Source of the DNA: an uncultured Prevotella sp.
Lineage (GTDB): Bacteria > Bacteroidota > Bacteroidia > Bacteroidales > Bacteroidaceae
Assembly: GCA_945863825.1 (NCBI GenBank)
Contig: CAMBBY010000120.1
Span: forward strand, 1-5,571
Direction of reading: 5' to 3'
DNA: 5,571 bases
Shown in pieces: positions 1 to 5,148 of this stretch. Both the position numbers and the translations under genes were made by a program. The stretch's first letter is position 1; every line of letters starts with the position of its first letter. The notes under the pieces were generated by a model. That model was given only the letters and a program-made list of their open reading frames with translations, did no database searches and was not told the DNA's origin.

Positions 1-21
1 CTCAGCGACCGTAGGGAGCGA

Positions 22-48
22 TAACTCCTTTAACTTCATTAACTTCTG
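22..48. repeat. Three tandem imperfect 9-bp repeats
   Basis: On the plus strand, three adjacent nonamers read TAACTCCTT, TAACTTCAT and TAACTTCTG, at 22-30, 31-39 and 40-48. A degenerate fourth unit (AACTTGCCG) may follow. On the minus strand they read as GAAGTTA-type units. The array lies beyond the terminator that closes the minus-strand operon, at the left window edge. A minus-strand ATG at 39-37 opens a frame of 13 codons to the edge, which simply translates the repeat (MKLKEL...). I treat this as an intergenic repeat and not as a gene, but the edge prevents a firm decision. Confidence 0.45.
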
Positions 49-68
49 AACTTGCCGAATAAATAATA

Positions 69-114
69 AAAAAGCGGGATTATCTTTTGGAAACTGAAGA
101 TAACCCCGCTTTTT
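69..114 (-). terminator. Intrinsic terminator of the cassette operon
   Basis: An 18-bp stem (arms 69-86 and 97-114) encloses a 10-nt loop, with a GCGGG core and flanking A/T tracts. The only imperfect pair, 79/104, is A-C in plus-strand RNA but a U-G wobble in minus-strand RNA, so the hairpin is fully paired only when transcribed leftward. A U-rich tail (UUUUUUAUUAUU) follows on that strand. It lies 42 nt downstream of the stop codon of the S24/S26-like gene. The T-run on the plus side is short but might give some termination in the other direction. Confidence 0.9.
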
Positions 115-155
115 ATTCTAGCATATTGTTATATATATATCGTATTCTCTATATC

Positions 156-647
156 CTACATCGGTCCAAGAATCGGAATCCAGATTCTTCTGTAAGCGGC
201 AAGAAGATATCTGCGGATAGGGAAGAGGCGCATCCATAGGGCCGAATAAATTTTCCACTTTTTGCTGTCGGTTCTGTCCAGCTTCTTTCTGCCCTTGCGG
301 TAAAATCCGATTACGGATGCTTTCACGTCTTCTATTCTGCATTTCTCTATGCCTAAGTTTCCGTCTCCTCGCAGTATTACTTCCCGGTCCTGAATCTTGA
401 TGATGCGATGAAGCACGTAATGCCTGTAGCCGATTTCTGCCAATACCGCATCGCCCACTTTGATGTCTTTAGCCTTGGTCAGCAAGGCCTTGTCTCTGTT
501 GTCTTCCAGGAACGGGCGCATGGAGTAACCGCGCAGCAGCAGGGTTACAGTATGACCTTCTTCCAGCAGTTTCACGATTTCTGGGAGAAGTTGGGCATTG
601 GCAAACTGTATTTCTACAGTCTTTATGGAATGATTCTCTTGCATCAT
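156..647 (-). CDS. S24/S26-family peptidase-like protein
   Basis: This 163-residue protein has the signature of the S24/S26 serine peptidase fold. Seen: G40-Y-S-M-R-P45, matching the signal-peptidase box with nucleophile Ser42; G65-DAVLAEI; L79-H-R-I82; and G94-D-G-N97. In bacterial type I signal peptidases the general base is Lys. Here the position before the conserved Arg is His80, as in the SipW/ER-type Ser-His branch. There is no N-terminal membrane anchor, unlike true preprotein signal peptidases. The C-terminal 30 residues are rich in Trp, Arg, Leu and Ile and could lie on a membrane surface. Two ATG codons stand in tandem (647 and 644); the first is used here. It starts 16 nt after the kinase-like gene stops and is the last gene before the terminator at 114-69, so it is probably co-transcribed. 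The family call is good; the substrate is unknown, and it may not be proteolytic. Confidence 0.8.
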   Translation of the reverse strand: MMQENHSIKTVEIQFANAQLLPEIVKLLEEGHTVTLLLRGYSMRPFLEDNRDKALLTKAKDIKVGDAVLAEIGYRHYVLHRIIKIQDREVILRGDGNLGIEKCRIEDVKASVIGFYRKGRKKLDRTDSKKWKIYSALWMRLFPIRRYLLAAYRRIWIPILGPM

Positions 648-663
648 TTTTTATTATTTTTTG

Positions 664-1575
664 TCACGCAGATTTTCCTTCACCTTCTTTGATGGCAATC
701 GCCTGATTACAAACTTCGGCAGCCTCCCGGTTGGGCAGGCAATGGAGGGTGTAGATGTTGGCGGTCTCCACCAGTCGGGTAATCGTATTGCAGATGTCGT
801 TGAAAATATCCTGGTCCCATTTCATGCTCGAACAGGAGGGCAGGAGAGAGGCGAAGGCTTCGATAGGCGAAAGGTGCTCCACCCAGTTGGAACTGTCGCG
901 GTCGATGCGTGTGATGGCTCCCAGCTTGGCTTTCACGTTGCGATAGCAAGGGGTTTTGCCGCTCCACGGACTGCCGTAGATGTAAGGCTTTCCGTCGATG
1001 AATCTTATGATAGGATTGTCGTCGTTCATGAGGTCGCATCCCTTCAGATATCTCAGCCACATGCTTACCTGAGTACTCTTTCCGGTTCCGCTTTTGGCGA
1101 TGAATGCATATCCGTATCCGTTCTGTCTTACCAGGGATGCGTGGATGAGAAGGGTCTGCAGTCTGCTGCCGGCAAAGGCGAAGATGAGCATCAGGGCGTT
1201 GTTCAGTCCGAAGCAGCGCATGTTGTAGTTGCCGTTCAGGGCGCATCGGCAGTCGCTGAAGTCCTTGTTGGTTTGCAGCAGGCAGCAGCTGGCCCCGTTG
1301 ATGTCCTTGATGATATACTGGTAGCCTCCGTTGTCGAGTTTATCCACGATGGTATCTCCGTTTCCCGTGTCGAAAGCCCTGATTCTCTTGCGCTTATCCT
1401 TGGGGTAGGGTTTGAGGGAATCATCTACGAGCAGGCTAAAAAAAAGATGACCCTCCAAAGTGTTTACTCTGAAGGGTTCGAATGAGGTCAGGAGTCGCAT
1501 GCTGTTGAATGGAGACTCTGCAAAACAGATTCTCACGTTCAACTCTGCGATATTAAAATCATGTGATTCTATCAT
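664..1575 (-). CDS. HprK/PEPCK-fold P-loop kinase-like protein
   Basis: This 303-residue protein is probably cytoplasmic; no signal peptide or membrane segment is evident. The C-terminal half resembles the HPr kinase C-terminal (PEPCK-like) fold: I144-H-A-S147 before a Walker A loop K161-SGTGKST168, then N184-D-D186 followed by NPII, matching the DDxxxI acidic motif that holds the catalytic Asp in HprK, then G201-SPWSG206, typical of HprK-related proteins. The N-terminal half (about 1-120) shows no family I recognise and is not clearly the HprK regulatory domain. The C-terminal HprK/P signature is also not evident, so phosphorylation of HPr should not be assumed. Its ATG overlaps the stop of the upstream exported-protein gene as ATGA, which suggests translational coupling; the S24/S26-like gene follows after 16 nt. 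HprK-like proteins of this kind sit in several Bacteroidota and peptide-modification loci. Family confident; function unknown. Confidence 0.75.
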   Translation of the reverse strand: MIESHDFNIAELNVRICFAESPFNSMRLLTSFEPFRVNTLEGHLFFSLLVDDSLKPYPKDKRKRIRAFDTGNGDTIVDKLDNGGYQYIIKDINGASCCLLQTNKDFSDCRCALNGNYNMRCFGLNNALMLIFAFAGSRLQTLLIHASLVRQNGYGYAFIAKSGTGKSTQVSMWLRYLKGCDLMNDDNPIIRFIDGKPYIYGSPWSGKTPCYRNVKAKLGAITRIDRDSSNWVEHLSPIEAFASLLPSCSSMKWDQDIFNDICNTITRLVETANIYTLHCLPNREAAEVCNQAIAIKEGEGKSA

Positions 1576-2093
1576 TTGTTCTTGCGTTGCTTTTTCTGGG
1601 CTTTCTTAGCCTTCACTTTCTTTACAGGTTCCTCTATTTCTGTAGTTTCATCCATAGGTGCTACAGCCTGGAACTGGAATTGCGTTCTGTTCAGTTTCTT
1701 GATTTGGAAAGGAGGCAGTTCGCTCTTCTGCTTCTGGTTGTTTTTCTTCTTCTGGTTGTGCGCATAGCGTATGTAGAGCTTGTTCCACGTGTTCTCCAGT
1801 TTCTTCGGGTCGGTATTATATTCCACCACGCATGTGCGATGCTGTTCTCCGATGCTTGCCAGATAGTCGCGCAACTGGTATGAGTAGTTCTCTCGGCTTA
1901 CCAGGAAATGATGCTTGCTGGTAAACCATGCAGAATCTACCTCCTGAATGTCTGTGAAATAGACTGTGGAGTCGTTGAAAGAAGAAGCAAATCCAAAGAC
2001 GTATGCCTTTCTCATCTCGTTTTTAGCCTGTACGGTAAGCGAGATGAGGAGTGTAGCTGCTATAGCTGTGAGTCCGATTTTTGATAATTTCAT
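1572..2093 (-). CDS. Exported protein of unknown function, Lys-rich tail
   Basis: I do not recognise a named family. The 173-residue product begins with a clear Sec signal peptide: MKLSK, a hydrophobic stretch at about 6-20, and a likely cleavage after V21-Q-A23. There is no Cys there, so it is not a lipoprotein. The mature N-terminal part (about 29-110) looks folded, with YVFGFASSFNDS (31-42), FTDIQEVDSAW (46-56) and RTCVVEY (86-92). Similar-looking small exported proteins seem common in Bacteroides and Prevotella (from memory). The remainder is low complexity: a Lys/Asn/Gln patch at 113-123, an acidic stretch at 148-155, and a final 17 residues with nine Lys and one Arg. It is the first gene of the tight cassette and its stop overlaps the next start (ATGA). 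No convincing promoter lies in the 87 bp upstream, so read-through from rpoD is possible. Confidence 0.8.
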   Translation of the reverse strand: MKLSKIGLTAIAATLLISLTVQAKNEMRKAYVFGFASSFNDSTVYFTDIQEVDSAWFTSKHHFLVSRENYSYQLRDYLASIGEQHRTCVVEYNTDPKKLENTWNKLYIRYAHNQKKKNNQKQKSELPPFQIKKLNRTQFQFQAVAPMDETTEIEEPVKKVKAKKAQKKQRKNK

Positions 2094-2141
2094 TTCTATT
2101 CTAAATTATTTTAGCCTACTGGCCTTCATCCGGTTTTCCAG

Positions 2142-2180
2142 AAAAGCTACAGACTTCCGCATCAGCATGTGTCTGATAGC
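2142..2180 (-). terminator. Weak hairpin with U-tract after rpoD
   Basis: Arms at 2146-2154 and 2171-2180 form a nine-pair stem (GCTA plus CAGAC) with one bulged base (2176) and a 16-nt loop. On the minus strand it is followed at once by TTTTC. It starts one base after the rpoD stop codon. The stem is weak and the U-tract short, so it may be a leaky terminator, an RNA-processing stem or chance. If leaky, some transcription would continue from rpoD into the cassette. Confidence 0.35.
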
Positions 2181-3044
2181 CTACTGTCCCAGATAGGTCT
2201 TCAGCAGTTTATTCTTCGTATTGTGTCGGAGTCTGCGTATGGCTTTCTCCTTGATTTGGCGCACTCTCTCACGAGTGAGATTGTATTTGTCGCCGATTTC
2301 CTCGAGCGTCATTTCTGGCGAGCCGATTCCGAAGAAGGCTCTTACCACCTTTTGTTCTCTATCGTTGAGCAGTTCGATGGCCCTGTCGATTTCTTTCCGT
2401 AGCGATTCCTGTACGAGTGCCTTGTCAGCCATCGGCATGTTGTTGTCGGCAAGTACGTCCAGCAGGCTGTTGTCCTCTCCATCTACGAAAGGAGCATCCA
2501 TACTTACGTGGCGGTTGTTGGCCTTCATCGCCTCCTCGATTTTGTCTTCTGGCAAATCTATGCGGTCGGCAATCTCATCTACGCTTGGACGGCGCTCGTG
2601 TTCTTGCTCAAATTTGTTGAGTTCACGGTTTATCTTGTTGACGCTTCCCACCTGATTGAGTGGCAGGCGCACGATTCTACTCTGCTCTGCGATGGCTTGC
2701 AGAATGCTTTGGCGAATCCACCAAACAGCGTATGAGATGAATTTGAATCCACGTGTTTCATCAAATTTCTCTGCTGCTTTGATGAGTCCTACATTTCCCT
2801 CATTAATGAGGTCGGGGAGGCTGAGTCCCTGATTCTGATATTGCTTTGCCACAGAGACAACGAAGCGTAGATTTGCTCTTGTTAATCTCTCTAAGGCTCG
2901 GCGATCACCTTTCTTGATTTTCTGTGCCAACTCTACTTCTTCTTCTACCGAGAGTAGTTCTTCATGTCCTATCTCCTGCAGATATTTGTCGAGTGACGCA
3001 CTTTCACGATTAGTGAATGATTTTGAAATTTTTAGTTGTCTCAT
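2181..3044 (-). CDS. rpoD: Primary RNA polymerase sigma factor (sigma-70/RpoD)
   Basis: This is the housekeeping sigma factor that directs core RNA polymerase to promoters. From the ATG at 3044 it has 287 residues, close to other Bacteroidota RpoD proteins, and it lacks region 1.1 and the long non-conserved region of E. coli RpoD. Visible in order: region 1.2 ([13 protein letters not shown], about 14-26), region 2 with [18 protein letters not shown] (78-95) and the promoter-melting/-10 segment [15 protein letters not shown] (100-114), region 3 (about 130-205), and region 4 with helix-turn-helix [20 protein letters not shown] (246-265). An in-frame ATG at 3056 would add MKAT. I prefer 3044 because family members as I recall them begin MRQLKI, and because the promoter at 3070-3100 would leave only about 6-10 nt before the 3056 ATG. 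Yet 3056 has the more A-rich upstream context and remains possible. Its promoter fits the motif its own product is expected to read. Confidence 0.95.
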   Translation of the reverse strand: MRQLKISKSFTNRESASLDKYLQEIGHEELLSVEEEVELAQKIKKGDRRALERLTRANLRFVVSVAKQYQNQGLSLPDLINEGNVGLIKAAEKFDETRGFKFISYAVWWIRQSILQAIAEQSRIVRLPLNQVGSVNKINRELNKFEQEHERRPSVDEIADRIDLPEDKIEEAMKANNRHVSMDAPFVDGEDNSLLDVLADNNMPMADKALVQESLRKEIDRAIELLNDREQKVVRAFFGIGSPEMTLEEIGDKYNLTRERVRQIKEKAIRRLRHNTKNKLLKTYLGQ

Positions 3045-3069
3045 GGTAGCCTTCATTTTTTAAGTTCTG

Positions 3070-3100
3070 CAAAAGTACACTTTTTGTTCGAAATGACAAA
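3070..3100 (-). promoter_or_regulatory. Bacteroidota-type promoter of rpoD
   Basis: On the minus strand a -33 element TTTG (3100-3097) is followed, after exactly 19 nt, by a -7 element TACTTTTG (3077-3070), a full match to TAnnTTTG. The expected transcription start is near 3066-3062, giving a very short leader. The -33 TTTG is formed by the last bases of a T8 tract that belongs to the duplicated tail of the degP terminator. There is no Shine-Dalgarno site, as is usual in this phylum. Confidence 0.8.
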
Positions 3101-3121
3101 AAAAATAGCAAAAAAAATAGC
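3098..3121. repeat. Perfect 12-bp tandem duplication
   Basis: AAAAAAAATAGC occurs at 3098-3109 and again, identical and adjacent, at 3110-3121. On the minus strand it is GCTATTTTTTTT twice. The unit at 3110-3121 supplies part of the 3' arm and U-tract of the degP terminator. The unit at 3098-3109 supplies three of the four bases of the rpoD -33 element. A slippage duplication of the terminator tail is the simplest explanation. Confidence 0.85.
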
Positions 3122-3149
3122 AGATATTTTAAAAAATACCTGCTATTTT
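3110..3149 (-). terminator. Intrinsic terminator of degP
   Basis: Arms at 3114-3130 and 3133-3149 pair almost completely around a very small AA turn; in practice the loop would be a few bases larger. The one irregular pair (3124/3139) is A-C in plus-strand RNA but U-G in minus-strand RNA, which favours leftward use. The 3' side on the minus strand ends in eight Us. It lies about 110 nt downstream of the degP stop and just upstream of the rpoD promoter. Confidence 0.8.
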
Positions 3150-3258
3150 GTCGTTTTTTATATTTTCAAAACCTTTTTCTGATGCCTAATTGGAGAATTT
3201 TTTCTGATAAAACTCTTGCTGGACTTGAGTTTTCTGTTCTCCTTTCGGGGCGACTGGT

Positions 3259-4722
3259 TTAGTCTCTCTGCAGAGGAACTGCGAAGTAAGCCTTCTTGCC
3301 TGTAGGCCACATACCCTGGATGTAGAGCACAGGGTCCTTGCTGGTAGAAGCGCTCTTGACGGCTTTCTGCAGGTCGTCGAGAGAAGTGATATTGTTGTCG
3401 TTGATCTTCTGGATGATGAATCCGCGAGAGATTCCGGCTTCCTTCAAGGCTCCGCTATTTACCTTCATCACCTCTACACCATACTTGATGTTGAGCTGCT
3501 CCTTCTGTGAAGCGGTAATCTGGCGGAAGTTGCCACCCAGTACATCGAGGTCGGCTGACTTGATGACAGAGGTTGTGCCCTGAGCATTCTTCAGCGTGAT
3601 GGTCTTGGTGATAGCCTTCTTGTTGCGCAGATAAGTGATGGTCATCTTGTCGCCAGGGCGCTTGCCGTTGAGCAATTCCTGGAGCTCAGCCATCTTGGTC
3701 ACCTTCTTGCCGTCCACCTTGGTGATTACGTCACCTTCCTTCAGGTCGGCAGCAGCACCATTTCCGTCTTCATCCACCTTGGCGATGTAAACACCCTCAT
3801 TGGTTCCGAGGTTCACTTCCTTGCCGTTCTCCTTCTGGGTGTTGATATAGTTGAGCACGTCAGAACCCTGTATGCTGAGCATTACGCGCTGTACGCTACC
3901 ATATTTCTTGATGTCATCTACCACCTTGTTCATGATGGATGTAGGGATGGCGAAACCATATCCTGCGTAAGAACCGGTCTGTGAGTAGAGCATGGCGTTG
4001 ATACCTACGAGTTCGCCCTGGGTATTGACGAGTGCGCCACCAGAGTTGCCCTGGTTGATGGCAGCATCGGTCTGGATGAAGCTCTCTACGCCGTTGGCTC
4101 CGAGTGTACGTGCCTTGGCAGAGATGATACCAGCCGTCACGGTATTGTTGAGACCGAATGGGTTGCCTACGGCGATGACCCATTCTCCGACTCTTACCTT
4201 GTCGCTATCTGCGATAGGGAGGGTAGGCAGGTTCTTTCCGTCCACCTTGATGAGTGCGAGGTCGGTAGTCTTGTCGGTACCGACGATGCGGGCTGAGTAT
4301 TCGCGGTTGTCGTTGAGTGTGACGGTCAGTTCGTCAGCACCTTCCACCACGTGGTTGTTGGTCACGATATATCCGTCGCTACTGATGATGACTCCCGAAC
4401 CTGTAGCTTCTTTCTTAGGGGTCTGCACTCTCTGCTTGCGTGTGCCGCCGTTGCCAGGGTTTCCGAAGAAGCCGAATGGGTCGAAGAATCCTCCGAATGG
4501 ATCGTCCTGCACGTCAACGGTTGTTGTCTTGGAGTTCTGTACGTATTTGATGTGAACTACAGCTGGCAGAGCTTTTTCTGCTGCATAAGTGAGATCTACT
4601 GGTTGACCAGCTGGAGCTGAAGTAGTAGATGGAGCTGCGTTTACTTTCATGAATGCACCGGCTGAGAATGCGAGTGAACCTACGCACAACAGAGCCATCA
4701 CGTAATTTGTTACCTTTTTCAT
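3259..4722 (-). CDS. degP: DegP/HtrA-family periplasmic serine protease
   Basis: This envelope quality-control protease degrades or refolds misfolded exported proteins. The product has 487 residues, the usual DegP/DegQ size. A Sec signal peptide (MKKVTNYVMALLCVG...) ends near residue 29-30 (VNA-A). The trypsin-like domain (about 45-270) carries a complete catalytic triad: His124 in TNNHVV, Asp154 in TTDLALIK and Ser227 in QGNSGGAL. A Gly/Phe/Pro-rich insert at 74-93 (DPFGGFFDPFGFFG) is in the position of the LA regulatory loop. Two PDZ domains follow: PDZ1 about 285-378, with GVYIAKVDEDG and AADLKEGDVITKVDG, and PDZ2 about 395-485, with GVEVMKVNSG and GISRGFIIQKIN, a divergent copy. Transcription probably starts about 200 nt upstream, from the element at 4933-4963. 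The symbol degP is a family label; degQ or htrA would serve equally well. Confidence 0.95.
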   Translation of the reverse strand: MKKVTNYVMALLCVGSLAFSAGAFMKVNAAPSTTSAPAGQPVDLTYAAEKALPAVVHIKYVQNSKTTTVDVQDDPFGGFFDPFGFFGNPGNGGTRKQRVQTPKKEATGSGVIISSDGYIVTNNHVVEGADELTVTLNDNREYSARIVGTDKTTDLALIKVDGKNLPTLPIADSDKVRVGEWVIAVGNPFGLNNTVTAGIISAKARTLGANGVESFIQTDAAINQGNSGGALVNTQGELVGINAMLYSQTGSYAGYGFAIPTSIMNKVVDDIKKYGSVQRVMLSIQGSDVLNYINTQKENGKEVNLGTNEGVYIAKVDEDGNGAAADLKEGDVITKVDGKKVTKMAELQELLNGKRPGDKMTITYLRNKKAITKTITLKNAQGTTSVIKSADLDVLGGNFRQITASQKEQLNIKYGVEVMKVNSGALKEAGISRGFIIQKINDNNITSLDDLQKAVKSASTSKDPVLYIQGMWPTGKKAYFAVPLQRD

Positions 4723-4793
4723 GTCTATTGCTTTTAATTATTCCTTTTCTTTTTTATTACTCTAATTGGTTTGCGGCAGCCTCGTTTCTTTTT

Positions 4794-4885
4794 CAGATGT
4801 CCTTGCGAGGGGATTCTTGGTTTCAGAACCTCTGCTCTGGTTTTCTTATTCCCAGAACTCCTTGTGAGGGGATTCTTGATTCCAG
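4794..4885. repeat. 33-bp direct repeat, two copies 59 bp apart
   Basis: Copies at 4794-4826 and 4853-4885 agree at 28 of 33 positions. The core CCTTGYGAGGGGATTCTTG has one difference between the copies, and the ends share CAGA and CAG. The repeats are more G/C-rich than their surroundings and lie in the probable leader of degP, between its promoter and start codon. They could be part of a dispersed intergenic repeat family, or a duplicated RNA or protein-binding element. Confidence 0.8.
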
Positions 4886-4932
4886 GCAGATTTGACTGTC
4901 TCGGAAAAACGATAGCTTCGTCTAACCGGTTG

Positions 4933-4963
4933 CAAATATAGGAGCAAAAAATGAGAAAGCAAT
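4933..4963 (-). promoter_or_regulatory. Candidate promoter of degP
   Basis: On the minus strand TATATTTG (4940-4933) matches the -7 consensus TAnnTTTG. It is preceded, after 19 nt, by ATTG (4963-4960), three of four bases of the -33 TTTG. It is the only minus-strand -7 match I found in the gap upstream of degP. Transcription would start near 4928, leaving a leader of about 200 nt. Confidence 0.55.
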
Positions 4964-5042
4964 CATTCCGTATTGTTTTTTATCCCGTTTTAACATTTGA
5001 ATTTAACACTTTAACGGTTCTTAAATTTGAAAAGCCCTAAAT

Positions 5043-5066
5043 TTACAAATCTTATATACTTTGTAA
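5043..5066. repeat. Perfect 7-bp inverted repeat, possible operator
   Basis: TTACAAA (5043-5049) and TTTGTAA (5060-5066) are exact reverse complements separated by 10 bp. The centre-to-centre distance of the half-sites is 17 bp. It lies between the end of the fur-like gene and the degP promoter. It could be a dimeric regulator site, or an AT-rich chance palindrome. Confidence 0.4.
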
Positions 5067-5067
5067 G

Positions 5068-5095
5068 AAAAAGTTAGTTGCAAATATGTAACTAA
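5068..5095 (-). terminator. AT-rich hairpin with U-tract, possible fur terminator
   Basis: An inverted repeat at 5074-5095, with arms TTAGTTGC and GTAACTAA (7 of 8 complementary) and a 6-nt loop, is followed on the minus strand by CTTTTTC. It sits about 53 nt after the stop of the fur-like gene, a plausible place for its terminator. The mismatched pair is A-C on the minus strand but G-U on the plus strand, so the hairpin is slightly weaker in the expected direction. It may instead be an operator. Confidence 0.35.
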
Positions 5096-5148
5096 AAAAT
5101 ATGAATAGTTAAATGTATGTTAAGCTAAGGATGCTTTTCTTATTGATT

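Larger units (their letters stand above)
4723..5148. other. Gene-free stretch between fur-like gene and degP
   Basis: No credible gene lies in these 426 bp; the frames that cross it are short and out of coding character. From right to left it contains two AT-rich inverted repeats (5074-5095 and 5043-5066), an AT-rich block with three TTTAAC hexamers (4989-4994, 5002-5007, 5010-5015), a candidate degP promoter (4933-4963) and a probable untranslated leader with a 33-bp direct repeat. The bases just before the degP ATG are A-rich on the minus strand, with no Shine-Dalgarno site. Confidence 0.75.

Noticed and set aside
1..39. Minus-strand frame opening with ATG at 39 (MKLKELSLPTVAE) and running off the edge
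   Set aside because: It is 13 codons of translated nonamer repeat with no recognisable protein and lies right behind a terminator. It cannot be judged without the flanking sequence.
129..140. Short AT dinucleotide run between the last stop codon and the terminator
   Set aside because: It is only about five to six units long in AT-rich intergenic DNA, with no sign of function.
661..1485. Long plus-strand frame of 274 codons
   Set aside because: It is an antisense shadow of the HprK-like gene. The minus-strand frame carries the P-loop, DD and GSPWSG motifs, while the plus frame shows no family.
2106..2168. Minus-strand 20-codon frame between rpoD and the exported-protein gene
   Set aside because: It has no ribosome-binding context or recognisable sequence, and it overlaps the weak hairpin. 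A frame of this length is expected by chance.
3992..4555. Plus-strand frame of 187 codons opposite degP
   Set aside because: It lies wholly inside the degP coding region, whose catalytic motifs fix the true frame; the antisense product is Ser/Pro/Leu-rich low complexity.
4996..5029. Plus-strand TAAATTTG (5022-5029) with TTTG at 4996-4999, a possible rightward promoter
   Set aside because: The spacer is 22 bp, longer than the usual 19-21, and no plus-strand gene follows. AT-rich DNA gives such matches often. An antisense RNA into the fur-like gene is not excluded.
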